Source: Agrypnia vestita
Lineage: Eukaryota; Arthropoda; Insecta; Trichoptera; Phryganeidae
Direction: 5' to 3'
NCBI GenBank assembly: GCA_016648135.1
Contig: JADDOH010023630.1
Location: forward strand, 124,001 to 188,000
DNA: 64,000 bases
The notes beneath the pieces are model-generated. The model saw nothing but the letters and a program-made list of their open reading frames with translations, made no database searches and had not been told where the DNA came from. A program made the position numbers and the translations under genes. Shown one piece after another: positions 11,185-22,535 of this stretch. Each line of letters opens with the position of its first letter. Positions within the stretch are counted from its first letter, which is position 1.

Positions 11185-11500
11185 TTGATAAGGATTTAGT
11201 TTGTCACAGTTTGAAAAATTAGAAATTTTGGAAATAAGAAAAAAGTGTTAATAATAAATTGAGTATTATAAATAATTAGGTCATTTTTATAAATAGTTAT
11301 CTTTTAAATTTATTTTCATGTTAAGTACTTCATTATTATTATTTTTCCATGTATAATTTATTTTTATTTTGATTGTCTATACTTTGACTTTTGAATTTGA
11401 TTTGTAAGTATACAATTGTATCCTTAATAAAATACCATGGGCTCTGAAATATGTTGATATTTTTAAATGAAAAAAGTGGTGAAAACAAAGTTCATTTTTA
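11185..11500 (+). mobile_element. PLE-type terminal repeat, family P2, copy 1 (decayed)
   Basis: It aligns by eye over about 300 bp with 19795-20140 and 32070-32370: a GAAATTTTGGAAATAAGAAAA block, a TTATCTTTTAAATTTATTTTCA block and an end of the GTGGTGAAAACAAAGTTCA type. At the position where the other copies have CTGANGA the sequence is changed, so the hammerhead core is lost here; GGGCTCTGAAATATG survives. Confidence 0.6.
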
Positions 11501-11504
11501 TAAC

Positions 11505-11880
11505 TTCCTTTCTTTTAACTCGTGGCGTCTGCTTGCTTGTTTTCTTGACGAAAAAACTATAAATCAATTTTTAACCCTTTTCCCGTAATCCAATTGAGCT
11601 GAAACTTTGCAAGCATATTTGTGGCAACAATTGAGAAGATCTATCAAATTTTCGATAAAAAAATGAATAATTATAGTATAATTTTGGACTACAGTATAAT
11701 TTTAACATTAGAAATTTTAATGGTTTTTTCAAATTGAATCATTACAAAAGTTTGATTACTACCAACGGCGGCCCGACAACGTCACGGAATATTTAAAATT
11801 TGAATTACTCCGTCGGTAGGTATAATAGGTACTTCACTACGAATTTCGAAAACTTATGTCAATTGGTTCACAGATGACAG
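11505..11880 (-). mobile_element. dispersed repeat, family E, inverted copy 3
   Basis: It matches copy 1 in reverse, including CGTCTGCTTGCTTG, GAGCTGAAACTTTGCAAGC and the outer part TTTGAATTACTCCGTCGGTA, which mirrors the sequence at 9320-9350. Together with copy 1 it forms a large inverted pair about 2.6 kb across. Confidence 0.7.
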
Positions 11881-12690
11881 CACACTTAGGTTGTTTGGGA
11901 AGAAATCAAATAATAAAGAGATATTTTTAGAGATTTCTGACATAGATATCTGTCTAGACATGTTTCATTTTCAGTCAATCAATTATTTAATTACATGATG
12001 GTTAACTTAATTTGCAGAGAAATGGAGTAAAATAAAAACATGTTTTTTATGGGTAAGTTTTTTAATTAAATTAACAATTAATATTTTGCTGTTTTTGAAA
12101 AAGAAACAGTATGTTATTTGAATTGGGTTCAGATTAAAATATTTTGTTAGAGCTTTTTAGGCGAGTAACCAAATGATTTCAATATTTCCAGATGTATTTT
12201 AATACAATGGAAAATAAAAATACCAAATTGGGAGGTCAAATTTTATGGTGGCCCCCAGGGTAAAAGTATCTTTGTGGAAAAGCTCGCTTAAGGCGAAGCA
12301 TTTATTTTGTGAATATTTTGCAAGTAGAAAAAACTTCGTCATGAACACGTTATCAAACGGCGGTGATAAAACAGTATTTTTTTAGGTTCACTGTCGTATA
12401 ATTTTTTTCATCCCTTAAACAAACCGTATTTCTAAAACCGCCCTAGGGCCGGGACGCTCATGAACTGTGATGAAGCAGACGGTATGCTATGTAGAATTTT
12501 ATTACACTGACTACTTTACATACCGGTTAATAAAAAATAAATATTTTCTTATTTATGACTGACACCCATGAAATAGTCATAACGATTTGTATCAAAATAT
12601 TTGAACATGTTTTTTTATATTTCCCCTGCCGGCAGTTCATTGTACTATTTTAAACCCTGGCGATTCTGCTGGGTGGAAAATGAATTGGTT
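11881..12690. other. unassigned DNA
   Basis: No gene, RNA or repeat end recognised. Confidence 0.5.
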
Positions 12691-12699
12691 TGCGTCTCT

Positions 12700-12915
12700 G
12701 CTAAGCCCTAGTATATATTTATAGTATATTTTTGTCTGTCCACGGAAAGGCGGCGGCAGCAACATGCGTTAAGCGGCCGCTTCGGGTTTGCTGGCCGGGG
12801 TTCAAGCCTCATCTCCAGCCGATTAATTTTGTTTTTTTTGCTTGAATTCGAAAAAATTACGAGTTACACGAAGTTACGGACGGGCAGAGGGACAGACAAC
12901 GAAATTATAATGTTT
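12700..12915 (+). mobile_element. tRNA-derived SINE, family 2, copy 2
   Basis: It contains the B-box-like GGGGTTCAAGCCTC, then CTCCAGCCGATTAATTTTG, and a tail with TTACGGACGGGCAGAGGG and ACGAAATTATAA. The layout is the same as at 3640-3805. It is GC-rich around GCGGCCGC compared with its flanks. Confidence 0.6.
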
Positions 12916-14180
12916 GATTATTTTGTGATGAATGATAGTAACAATGTAGTTGTGTAACAATCGAAATAACTAGAAAGAGTCAAAGTATGTAGTGAGTGAG
13001 AGATATTGAGTGTGAGCGAGTGAGAGCGAAAGTGACTACAAAAGAGCGAGACAAAATAAAAATAAAAATTGTGAGAGTTGTGTTACATAGAGAAGTGATC
13101 AAAATTATTAAAGAAAAATCTGTCCGTCCGTAGTAGAAAATACTCGTAAACGGTGTGTTTGTAAATTTCTAGATCGACGTGACGTATATTAGCTCGCAAC
13201 AAGATTTCAATTATCATCATATTTCAATTTAATTGTCAAAAAATTAGGCGAGACGTCCTATAGCTTGTTCAAATATTTTTGTTTTTTTTTCATAAGAAAT
13301 AAGAATTTAAAAAGGAGTTTTGAAGAAAAGTGGCTTTTTAAATATGTCGAGTCTCGCATTTTACAAATAATTTTTTAATACTTTGTAAAGGATTTTGTTT
13401 GCCTTGTAAGTTTCAATTTACTTTAAGAGTTTTTCAGAGAAATATATGGGAATATGTAATCAATTTACATTCTTTCTGTGTAGAAAAGCATGTAGAATAT
13501 AAATAATTTATAAGATTACCATATAAGTATAAGAGGTGCGTTAATTTAACTATCGGAACGCACATATGAAAAGTGTAGAACTATGCGCTAGTCTACTAAA
13601 GGCTTTTGTCTCCATCAAAATACCTTTTTGTATATTGACTCGAATTCGGAACGTTCTCTTACAGGAGAATGCGTTACCATCAGACCACAACACCAATACA
13701 TTTAATTTCATTTCAGTTTCTTAATAATTTTTCGTTACCTATATATTAGTATTACTTACTATATGTAATTTTATTAAAATATTTTAGTACTGTGTTCTTA
13801 AATGGCAACTTCAGAATAAGAATATCTATATATAATAAGAAGATATAAATAAATGTTAGCGCCATCTAGTAGGTAGTACATAAAGAACATTGCAAATAAA
13901 AATATGTTTTGCTTTCAACAATAATTGATGAAATTAAATAAACTTCTCATTAAAAAGTATTACATAGGTAAATTTAAAAATTTTACATTAAAATCTGGTT
14001 AACTTATAAGGTCGTTTGTGTGTACCTTTGAATTTGTTTTTTATTTAGTTTATTTAATACATTTTATAATAAACAGTGCCACTCATACTCATTGAATAAT
14101 TCAATTCAGATCCCTAAGTGGCTTTTTTACTGTATTACCTATGTACCTTAAACGATTACGTTCGTACATACATCGCGACA
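12916..14180. other. intergenic DNA with one tRNA-like scrap
   Basis: A purine-rich GTGAGAG/GAGCGAG stretch lies at about 12990-13080. On the minus strand at about 13630-13700, GGTCTGATGGTAACGC and CCGAATTCGAGTC resemble tRNA A and B boxes, probably an eroded SINE head. The rest is AT-rich without signal. Confidence 0.4.
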
Positions 14181-14186
14181 AATATA

Positions 14187-14536
14187 AGGCTTGATTAAAA
14201 AATATGCAGAATTTTTAATTTCGCTGGTTGGTATAAATCCAATTATCATAAGTTTTTTATTGTTACACTACATGGAAAAAATGGAACAAAGATACCAAAA
14301 TTTTTGACCTAAAATGACACCGATATGATGCCTCACCCTTCGTATTCACCGGACATGGCCTCATGCGACTTTTTACTATTCGCGAATATGAGAAACTACC
14401 ATTAAAGGACAAGGATTTCCCAACAACGTACTTGGCAGATTATATGAGCGCTTTTACAAATATATTTATTATATATGATAAACTATTTAATTTTTCAAAA
14501 AACTAACAAAAATTTCGCATGTTTTTGATCAAACCT
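14187..14536 (+). mobile_element. internally deleted mariner-like element with transposase remnant
   Basis: Inverted ends face each other: AGGCTTGATTAAAAAATATG at the left, and AACATGCGAAATTTTTG read inward at the right, ending ATCAAACCT. TA lies on both sides (14185-14186 and 14537-14538), the mariner target. At 14317-14390 the plus strand encodes HPSYSPDMASCDFLLF. This matches the mariner HPPYSPDLAPCDFFLF block that carries the last catalytic aspartate. A frameshift follows; LPLKDKDF continues in the next frame, as in the family. The element is 350 bp against about 1.3 kb for intact mariners, so it is dead. Confidence 0.85.
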
Positions 14537-14539
14537 TAT

Positions 14540-15289
14540 TCATACAACGAACACTAAAGGAGTCTGGATGATAGAGGTGAGACAACCTCAAATATGATTA
14601 TATTTTCATTTGTACACTTCGTACATTTAATTTTAAGTTCTATATAAATGACCTCAATTACACATCAAGTCCTAGTTATAACTAATGTGTACCTACCTAT
14701 TAATTAGCCCCTTCAATTTTCGATGTTATTGTATAAATTCTCATTCTTGCACTTTCTTGAGAACTTCCATATTTATTATTTAAGGCTGCACAGCTTGAGG
14801 TGTTCCTCGATTACGAAGGCACTATTTGACAATGGCAACGTTTCCGGCTAATTTTCATTATTATAATTATATAATAATTTCGCAACGTCAGACGGCGAAT
14901 TAATTAATTCCATAATACGAAATTGGGTCAGTTAATTAAAATGAGCCGAACCCTTCCGGAGCCAGGGATGCAGGACGGAGGGCTGTTTAAGGCTTTGGGT
15001 CGGGCTACGATACCGAGTAATGGCACTAAAAGTCAACTTTAGGGGATGATTACAATAATTTGTTTAATATTAAAAATTTAACCCACTTATTAAATATATG
15101 ACCCACAAAAGTAACGACACGGGAATGAACAAATCGTGGATGAATTTTATTTAAAAAATTATTTTATTAAAATAAAATAGTTAATTATTATTATTATTGA
15201 ATATTTACCTAATATACTGTAATATAAATAAACAATATTTATTAATGATTATTAAATTGTGTGAACAATGGAATAAAAAAAATAATATT
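14540..15289. other. intergenic DNA, nothing firm
   Basis: A GC-richer patch at 14940-15025 (GAGCCAGGGATGCAGGACGG) has no open frame or splice signal I trust. The rest is AT-rich. Confidence 0.4.
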
Positions 15290-15605
15290 AATCAAGATAA
15301 ATTATAGATATCTCAAAGAGACGAAATTATATTTTTTTATAGGAAAGTAGGTATGGAAGTCTTTTTTTGGGTGTTCAAACGACCTATCACACGTGTGTTG
15401 TAATTATCACTAACGCCACCGGCGTCTAAAGCTTTTTCACTCCCCTAAACAAATACAAATATCACTAATGAGATATCTTTATTTTTTATTGCAATTTACA
15501 TAATATATCTTATAATATATCTTATAATATATCTTGATTAATGATGTCCCCCTGGGATAAAATCCAGTACTGTGTTCTTGAAAAATTTAGACAAACTCAA
15601 AATAT
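15290..15605. repeat. foldback family B copy with both ends, eroded
   Basis: The left arm begins ATTATAGATATCTCA-AAGAGACG and continues GGAAAGTAGGTATGGAAGTC. The right part ends with AATGATGTCCCCCTGGGA and AAAATCCAGTACTGTG, also found at 40415-40445 and 38680-38705. Near the right end an 18-bp unit (ATATCTTATA type) is repeated three times at 15495-15535. Confidence 0.6.
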
Positions 15606-15984
15606 TCTGAATAATAACAATATATTTGAAACTTAAGTAGTAAAAAATCTAAATATTACTTTCTCATCTAATTTTTTCTTGCTAGATATGTATCTAAATA
15701 ACTCTGCATACTTAACTCAAAACTTGATTTTATTGTTTCATTCAGTTGTTCCTTTTGCCCACAGATATATATAACTCAACGTGTATATAATAAAAAATTG
15801 AATTGATTAAAAAAAGTAATGTAACATGTTGCACCATAAAGTAACTACGGATTCAATTAAATTAAATATTTTCAACAATATTTGTTTTTTTGATCATAGG
15901 AAGGACCATTGACGTCACTAACATAATCCATTCAAATATATGAAAGAAACTGTTTTAGAATATATATACAATATTAAAAAATTT
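15606..15984. other. AT-rich DNA
   Basis: Nothing recognised. Confidence 0.5.
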
Positions 15985-16165
15985 TAAATGTGGATTTCTT
16001 TTGGTGGAATTGTGGACGTTGTTGATCACATAAGCAGCTCATACAGGTCATCAGCCCTGGGCCATCAGCCCTGGGCCATCATACAAAGACTTGACTTCCA
16101 TACACCTTTCTCAACTAAAAAGATTTTTCTCTGTGAGACTTCTATAATTTTTTAAAAATTAAATT
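15985..16165 (+). repeat. foldback family B, single arm
   Basis: It contains GTTGATCACATAAGC, GCCCTGGGCCATCA and TCTGTGAGACTTCTATAA in the plus orientation of the arm. A 16-bp stretch (CATCAGCCCTGGGC) is duplicated in tandem at 16049-16079. Confidence 0.7.
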
Positions 16166-16585
16166 TTTTCCACCAATTTTAATTAATTTAAAAAAATATT
16201 ATTTTCCGATTAGAAAAAATTAAAAATAATGATCAGAGAAGCACAAAGTTCACGGAACCATTTAATTAACCTTTCTCCTGAACTGTTGTTGAGTTAGAAT
16301 ATTTTAAAGGGCACCCGGTAGCGAATTAAGGTCTACTGAAGCAAAATAAATGAATTGGCGCTGTGCCATTGAGGTCCTGACTCGGTGACCTGCCAAATTT
16401 TTTCCTGCTGGTTAGTTAGCTAGTGATGTAGTGCGATAGGTAAATAGAGGGGAAATGTCAGCGAGATTTTTTATTTATATTAATAAAAAATGGTGCTTGA
16501 ATCTATCTACTTATGTATACGAGTTGGAAAATACACTTCTTAAGCACACATAAAAAACTACGTGCTCTGCTGTATACTTTGAATT
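16166..16585. other. unassigned DNA
   Basis: No signal recognised. Confidence 0.4.
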
Positions 16586-16589
16586 ATAA

Positions 16590-17086
16590 CATCATCATCA
16601 TCGCTCTTGGCATTACAACCCTTGGTGGGTCTTGGCCTCCTCAATAATCTTCCTCCACTCATCTCGGACTAGTACCAGCTCTCTCCAGTTCCGAAGCTCT
16701 AAGGCAGAGACGTTTTTGAAGACGTTGTCACTCCATCTTGATTTTGGCCTTCCTAAGCTCCTTCGCCGTATTGGCCTTGAGTTCAGCAGGGACTTTGGTG
16801 CTTGATGCTCGGACATTCTCTCCACGTGACCCAGCCACCGAAGTCTTCCGAGTTTTATAAATGTTGTGACGTTTGGCTCCTTCAACAGAGTATAGAGCTC
16901 ATTGTTGTAACGTCTGCGCCAAAGTCCTTTTTCTAGAACCGGTCCGAAGATACGCCTCAAAATTTTCATTTCAAAAACGTCCAGTGCTCGCTCATTCCTC
17001 TTAGTTTGTACCCACGTCTCAACTGCGTACGTGAGCATTGGACTAATCAGCGTTTTGTACACTAATATCTTGGTGAATTGGAACAT
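16590..17086 (-). pseudogene. RTE-like LINE, C-terminal part of reverse transcriptase ORF and 3' end
   Basis: The minus-strand frame encodes the conserved C-terminal region of RTE-type endonuclease/reverse transcriptase proteins. In order: YKTLISPMLTYAVETW; ERALDVFEMKILRRIFGPV; YNNELYTLL; FIKLGRLRWLGHVERM; RRSLGRPKSRWSDNV; and RDEWRKIIEEAKTHQGL before the stop. The polymerase YADD region and the endonuclease lie upstream in intact elements and are missing; the copy is 5'-truncated near 17086. A short ATG repeat (GATGATGATG) follows the stop, as is common at RTE 3' ends. The frame is open over 157 codons, so the copy is not very old. It is unlikely to be functional alone. Confidence 0.9.
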
Positions 17087-17114
17087 ATCTGGAAAAAATG
17101 CGTATGCGCATGAA

Positions 17115-17335
17115 AAACTACATCAAGTAGCTTATTGGTGTAGTGGTCATGACGCTCGCCTAGTGATCTGCTGATCGGTGGTTCGAGCCCCATTTCAGGA
17201 CACCAGCAAGATAGTCCTATTTTCGTAGCACAAGATTTTGGCTCAATTTGGAAATAGTATGAATATTGATGCGACACGTATTCCGTGTTCGCATCTCTAT
17301 TTAAAAAAAGAATATTTTTTTGGAGAAAATAAAAA
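17115..17335 (+). mobile_element. tRNA-derived SINE, family 1, best copy
   Basis: A-box-like TGTAGTGGTCATGACGC, then B-box GGTTCGAGCCCC at tRNA-like spacing. The body carries GGACACCAGCAAGATAG and TTTGGAAATAGTATGAATA, and the tail reads GATGCGACACGTATTCCGTG with an A-rich end. Other copies: 6790-6955, 34764-34905, 58183-58340, with fragments at 24235-24275 and 25030-25115. Confidence 0.75.
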
Positions 17336-17741
17336 ATTACAGCGCCCGGAGCATATGCAATTTTCATCACATATTTTTAAAACTATTTGATGTCGCCACT
17401 AATAAGATTTGCTATTGGTTATATATTAGTCAGAAAATTATATATTAGTCGCCGTTTTAGCTTTTGATTAGTAGGTCGTGACTTCATGGTGTGAAAATAT
17501 TCCATTGCATGATACGCGCGCAATTCGATGCATTCAACATTTTATTCTAAACGAGCCTAAAGAAGTATAACTTCAAGAAATATTTGAGCGATTGATGTGT
17601 AAACATATGAGCTCTTATTTATCCAGAAATTCAGGGACACGAAATGATAATTTTTCCTCTTATGGTGCCATCTATTGTCGGAGATAACGACTTTATTTAC
17701 CGCCGCGCGGAACAACTCAGTCGAGTATACTAGTTATACTA
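17336..17741. other. unassigned DNA
   Basis: No gene or repeat recognised. Confidence 0.4.
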
Positions 17742-17873
17742 GTCCCTCAAGTTACGCAGCCATGAGATGCGGCATCTTCCCATGCTTCTTATATCACTTA
17801 TTTTCCCCTGGATGATGAGTTGGTTTAGCCTATATTTTGGTCGTCTCGTAACATGTCCGAGATACTCCAGCAT
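17742..17873 (-). pseudogene. LINE C-terminal fragment
   Basis: The minus strand encodes MLEYLGHVTRRPKYRLNQLI, then a QGKISDIRSMGRCRISWL segment, then RNLRD. This matches the conserved tail of insect LINE reverse transcriptases, where the typical form is LEYLGHVMR, then LIIQGKI, then GRRRISWLKNLR. It is a 44-codon scrap with nothing else of the element around it. Confidence 0.75.
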
Positions 17874-18039
17874 TCTTTTATTATGATAATGAGGAATTTT
17901 TATTTTAAAATAATAAAAATTAATTAAATAGTTTTCAAATGTTCATGACAAAATAAACCATTTGTTAATTTAAATTGACTTTATTCGGTTAAACCTAAAT
18001 ATGATAAAATAATAAATAATATAAAAATGTGTCAAAAAC

Positions 18040-18140
18040 TTGTAATTTGGTGGGCGACACTTGCATGTTGCTTTAGCCGAGCGCTGATTGCGTGTCGCAC
18101 TCTAATTATCAAAATAATTATATGTAATTAAGTTGTAATT
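18040..18140 (-). repeat. dispersed repeat, family F, minus copy
   Basis: The minus strand reads GAGTGCGACACGCAATCAGC, then GCTCGGCT, then TGTCGCCCACCAAATTAC. The same block occurs at 45541-45610, 45730-45785 and 58860-58920. Confidence 0.65.
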
Positions 18141-18344
18141 GTGGCGCTATCCCACCATATTACGAACGCTACGGACCGATAGACAGACAAATAATAATTA
18201 AATATAATAAATTAGATAATATAATTGCAAGCGGTATGCGCTTTAATTCTTCACACATACGCAGGCACACCACACCACAGGTAATGGGACATTATGTAAA
18301 AAGGGTTATTAAAAATTACCCAAAAATTAAAATTCTTTTTTTTC
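18141..18344. other. AT-rich DNA
   Basis: Nothing recognised. Confidence 0.4.
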
Positions 18345-18695
18345 AAAACAGTTTTTTTTAAATCATAAATTGTAAGTAAAGTAACTGATAGATTTTTCAA
18401 TCATTTTAATAAATTTAATATAATAGTTTACTTTTTAATATTGAAAAAAAAGACACGTCACAGATCCATACAGTTATATACGGTCCATAAAATGGAGAAA
18501 TTTTCTTAATTTTGTAACGTCGATGGTTTGATAATTTATTAATTGATAAAATAATTTATTTATTGTCATTTTAGGAAGATATCTGTATTTAAAATGTGTG
18601 TAATTTGATGAATAAATTTTAATTTTGTATCCTTCCATTAAAAATGTGATACAAAAATGAAAAAGAAGATTTGAGAAAAAGGTAAATCTTATATT
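18345..18695 (+). mobile_element. family G MITE, decayed copy
   Basis: It aligns by eye with the interior of the TTAA-flanked element 27967-28382: AAATCATAAATTGTAAGTAA, then TTTACTTT-TTAATATTGAA, then GGTTTGATAATTTATTAAT, then an end of the GAGAAAAAGG type. The terminal inverted repeats are no longer recognisable. Confidence 0.6.
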
Positions 18696-19295
18696 GCCAG
18701 AAGATCGCTTAATTTATATTTTCAAGGACGCAAAGTCAGGGTCTATCCACTGAATTTTGAAGTTTTGGTCTTACTTTCAGTTTCAAACTTTGTAATTGGG
18801 GTAGTCTAATTATTTAAGTTTGTTTTGGGCCAGTTCAAACTTCGGTTTGCAAGATAAATCATCCCAATTATTAATTTCGTAGTCCGTCTGTCTGTCTCCG
18901 TAACTTTGTGTAACGTCCGTAACTTCTTTATAGTAATTTTTTACCCTTTTTCTTAAAAAACGTAAACGAAATTATGTAAAAAAAAATTACGTAGAAATTG
19001 TTAAAAGTAATTTTTTACGTAAAATAACCGCCATTTTTGACGGGTTATAGCTAGTTTTAATGTAAATATTATAAGATACATTATTTTACTATCTTAATTA
19101 CTTTCTGATTCATATTATCAATGCAATCATTTAAAATAAATAAAAGCACCGCGACTACTAATATAAGTTTTTTTAAATATATTTAAACTTAAATTCACAG
19201 CAATCCAAAATAATTTTTCAATATAAATAAAAAAAAATTTAAAATCCCGAATTCTATTTAATCAGCTTTCTAAACTAACAATAAATAAAAATTAT
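18696..19295. other. AT-rich DNA
   Basis: Nothing firm. GTCCGTCTGTCTGTCTCCGT at 18883-18902 resembles the reverse of the family 2 SINE tail. Confidence 0.4.
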
Positions 19296-19510
19296 ATATG
19301 TGGGGTATAAAAGCAAAGGTAGCAATATCAAAAAAAAATAATGATCGCAGTCATCGAGGATTATTATTGTACTGAATTCGAGATTTTATGGGAAAGATAG
19401 ACAATCAATTTATAGGTAACATGTTTTGGAAGGGATAAATTAAAAATCTAGAATTCAAAACATTTTTTTAATTTTTTGGATTTTGCTGTCTGTGTTTTTA
19501 TACACCGCAT
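19296..19510. mobile_element. MITE, family A, copy 2
   Basis: The left end is ATATGTGGGGTATAAAAGC and continues AAAGGTAGCAATATC. The right end is the reverse complement, reading GATTTTGCTGTCTGTG then TTTATACACCGCAT. It is 215 bp and non-coding. Confidence 0.8.
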
Positions 19511-19790
19511 AACAACAAAATAAGGATAAGAATGATAGTTTTAAAAAATCGGGTGTGTTTAAATTGATTTGTAATGATTGTAATCATGTTTATGTAGGAA
19601 AAATGTGTACAAATTTTGGTGTTAGAGTAAAGGAATACTTAAGTATCAAAGTAAAAATAATTATTCCGATTTTGAGAATCATTTTCAATTTATTTTCATT
19701 TATTTAATTGCTTTACTTATAAACATTGGTAATATTTGATTTTGCTACGCCTGTCTCACTAGAGAGTTCTGTCATATTTTGGTTACGGAT
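19511..19790. other. AT-rich DNA
   Basis: Nothing recognised. Confidence 0.4.
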
Positions 19791-19794
19791 CATT

Positions 19795-20145
19795 CTTTTG
19801 ATATTAATAAGGGTTTACAAATTTTAAATACAGTTATACAGAATTCAATTTGATAAATTTGAAATTTTGTAAATAAGAAAAAATTTAAACAGTAGATTGA
19901 ATAATATAAATAACGAGATCCTATTTGCCAATTAGTAAATCTTTAAATTTTTTTCATATTAGTACCTACTTAATTATTTATTCATCTCCCATATATTTAA
20001 TTTTGTATATTTATTGTCTTCACTTCGGTTTTTTATTTTATATTTGTTGGTTTACATTGTATTCTGAAGAAGGGAACATTGGCCATGAAACATATTGATA
20101 TTTTCAATATATAAGTGGTGAAAACAAAGTTTTTATTAATTACAC
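19795..20145 (+). mobile_element. PLE-type terminal repeat, family P2, copy 2, with hammerhead-like core
   Basis: It shares about 300 bp with 11185-11500 and 32070-32370. It ends CATGAAACATATTGATATTT, then AAGTGGTGAAAACAAAG. CTGAAGA (20064-20070) is followed by GGGAACATTGGCCAT and GAAAC (20087-20091), the hammerhead order, with a weak stem II. The link to PLEs rests on this motif and on similar ends; no protein is attached. Confidence 0.5.
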
Positions 20146-20402
20146 AAAATAGCTTTAAAACATCTGAGTGACATAGGCATTTAACAATTAAAAAGTCTTT
20201 GCAAGTCTATCCGAAATAGTAATGATCAGAAAAAATCTATTTTTAGTGAAAAATTCGTGTATAGAAATCTAGCGGATACATAAAAGTGATTACGGGACGT
20301 GTTTAGTTATCTTAAATCATTCAAGTATGCATATCTCCATTCAATTATAATAAAATCACTTACATTTTAGCATTGTATTTTCTTCTATTGCGTCTGTCAT
20401 GA

Positions 20403-20500
20403 TTATGTGGTGGTCCAGAGCCACCACGACCCTAGCTGCACGCACCGAGCCGTTACCTCAGGGGCTTGATACGTCTAACCAAGGTCAATATGTCGATCAA
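20403..20500 (+). repeat. dispersed repeat, family H, copy 1
   Basis: TGTGGTGGTCCAGAGC, then CTAGCTGCACGCACCGAGCC, then CAGGGGCTTGATACG. Copy 2 is at 24144-24232. The first block resembles a tRNA A box, so this may be a SINE head, but no B box is clear. Confidence 0.55.
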
Positions 20501-21360
20501 TCGTGAGAATTTACGCCCTTTATCCATCTACTCACCCTGAAGCACCACACAATACACGCGCCGACACAAGAAAATGTCTTTAGACGGGTGGACATTTTCT
20601 TCTCAGAATACCTAAACTACATATATCTAATACGCCAACATTATATAGTTTTGAATAAGTTATTATAATTATGTATCTACTTTTTACATACATATACTCC
20701 TCCGCTGTACGAGAGCCCTAGATTATTATACAGGAGAAGAAAATGTTATTTTGATAATCTATGTACATTTATATCTTAGTACTTTTATACCCTTAAAAAT
20801 TATACTAAAATTAGAAAAATTAATAAATAATTCATTTCATTTCCAGAAATCCAACAATAACAAAATGAACTTGAGAAGTATCAAGACAGAAACGAAAAAT
20901 ATGAAAGAGTAAAATTATCTATTGTAAAAGCTTAAAAAATAAAATGCTTTTTAATTGATATTAAGACAACGAATCTCGGTTGAAATTTACCCTTCCATAA
21001 AATAAAGTTGCCGACTATTTTTCTTTTTTTTGTCAAGATCTACCCTCGTATATTTTGATAAAAAAGAAGGATAATATTTATTACATTTAATTATTTTTTA
21101 AGAAAAATATTTTTGCAAAGAAACACGGTGATTGATGATGAAGAATTATAATCACAATGACTTTAATGAAAATGGTTTTGTTTTTTACTATAAGTTTACT
21201 TACTCTAAACGATCTGCTTAAGATAATAAATATGAATGGTCGAATTATGTTATGTTAGGTATGTATAAAATACTTGTACTACATATGTAAAAACCCCACG
21301 AGGGTGTTGATAGTGAATAAATTAATATATTTTTTTAATTGGTTGAGCAACTTTATAGAT
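20501..21360. other. AT-rich DNA
   Basis: Nothing recognised. Confidence 0.5.
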
Positions 21361-21450
21361 TGAAATTTGCAAATCATTTATTAGAAAATGATCACGGTTT
21401 TTATATGAAATTTGCAAATCATTTATTAGAAAATGATCACTTTTTATTTT
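21361..21450 (+). repeat. 45-bp tandem duplication
   Basis: TGAAATTTGCAAATCATTTA and the rest of a 45-bp unit occur twice head to tail, starting at 21361 and 21406, with almost no differences. Confidence 0.9.
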
Positions 21451-22255
21451 ACACATAAATAATTTTGGTCTGAAATTTAATAATTTAGAATCATTAGAAA
21501 TTAGTAAAGCGTGTAAAAATAAACAAAAATATTATGAATAATCAATCAGTCAAAAATACTAATTTAAAAAATATTAATTTCTGTTGAATATGTTTTATTT
21601 CTATTAATTTTTTGGTTTTTTATTTTATAACGTGTTTTATGTTTATCTAAATCTTTTTGTAACTTTATATATAACATAAAAGCCTATTAGGGCACTGATA
21701 AATAAATAAATATGGGTAAATTTAAATATGGGTAAAATTAAAAATGGGCATACGATCTGCATGGCCTGTAGTGCAAAAATATGATAATAATTAAATCCAT
21801 AATACATAGTTATCATAATGATTGCTCCTTACTCTTGTGGGATTCTGGACTTTTATATTAAACGCCTTCTAAGTAATACGAGTTTATTTAGTAACATACA
21901 ACAATATTATTTGCTAAGTATTATTTGCTCCGTATGTTCCCACGGTTTCACACGCATTGTAGCATCTTCTATCCTGCTCGCGCACACACATATATATCAC
22001 ATAGAAATACGTTGTAATTACACAAATTAATTTTAAAAAATCTGAATCAAAAGATATAGCAGTCATCATTTTAATTATAATATAAAGTAAAAGTTTATTT
22101 TTGTAAAGCATTAAATACTCTCTAACGGCTTGCTCTAGCGTTGTAATATTTGTCCAGCTTAATCTATTTGGAATTTCCAGGTCAACGCACTAATTTTCAG
22201 TCCGTAACTCCAAATTGTAACTTAATTGTAAACAGAAGGAATTGCGCACTGTCCA
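21451..22255. other. AT-rich DNA
   Basis: No coding signal; short frames at 21818-22030 and 22150-22422 look spurious. Confidence 0.5.
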
Positions 22256-22259
22256 AATC

Positions 22260-22395
22260 CCTTGTAATATTAAGAGTTAAGGTCATTATTACGGTCGATG
22301 GACATATTTATGTGTTAAACAAAACGGATATTTTATACGATCCGTATATTTTACTGAGAAGCAAATTTCGACGTTTCGCTGAAGTACATTTTTCG
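22260..22395 (-). mobile_element. PLE terminal region remnant
   Basis: It aligns with 7843-7935: ATTACGGTCG...GACATATTTA, then GGATATTTTATACG, CGTATATTTTACTGAGAAGC and TTCGACGTTTCG. The minus strand keeps the GAAACGTCGA end of the hammerhead-like motif, but the CTGATGA half is gone. Confidence 0.65.
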
Positions 22396-22475
22396 CTAAT
22401 AGATTATTCATGTAAGCGATAGAAAAAGTGTTTCACAAACGGATTAATAATTGAGAAATAGTGTGGACCGCGTCC
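22378..22475 (+). repeat. block shared with the heat-shock-type leader at 61 kb
   Basis: TAAGCGATAG and AAGTGTTTCACA, then GAGAAATAG, matches 60961-61010 with few differences. GAAGTACAT upstream matches GAAGTACCT at 60911. Either both are 5' leader copies of one gene family or both belong to an unrecognised element. Confidence 0.5.
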
Positions 22476-22535
22476 CGGATCCCATTTTTGTACAATGTAA
22501 ATACAGGATGAAAACAGCTGACATTTATTTTCCAA

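Noticed and set aside
11430..11465. Hammerhead core in the first P2 copy
   Set aside because: The CTGANGA box has been lost (reads CTTAATAA); only the GAAA-side half is similar.
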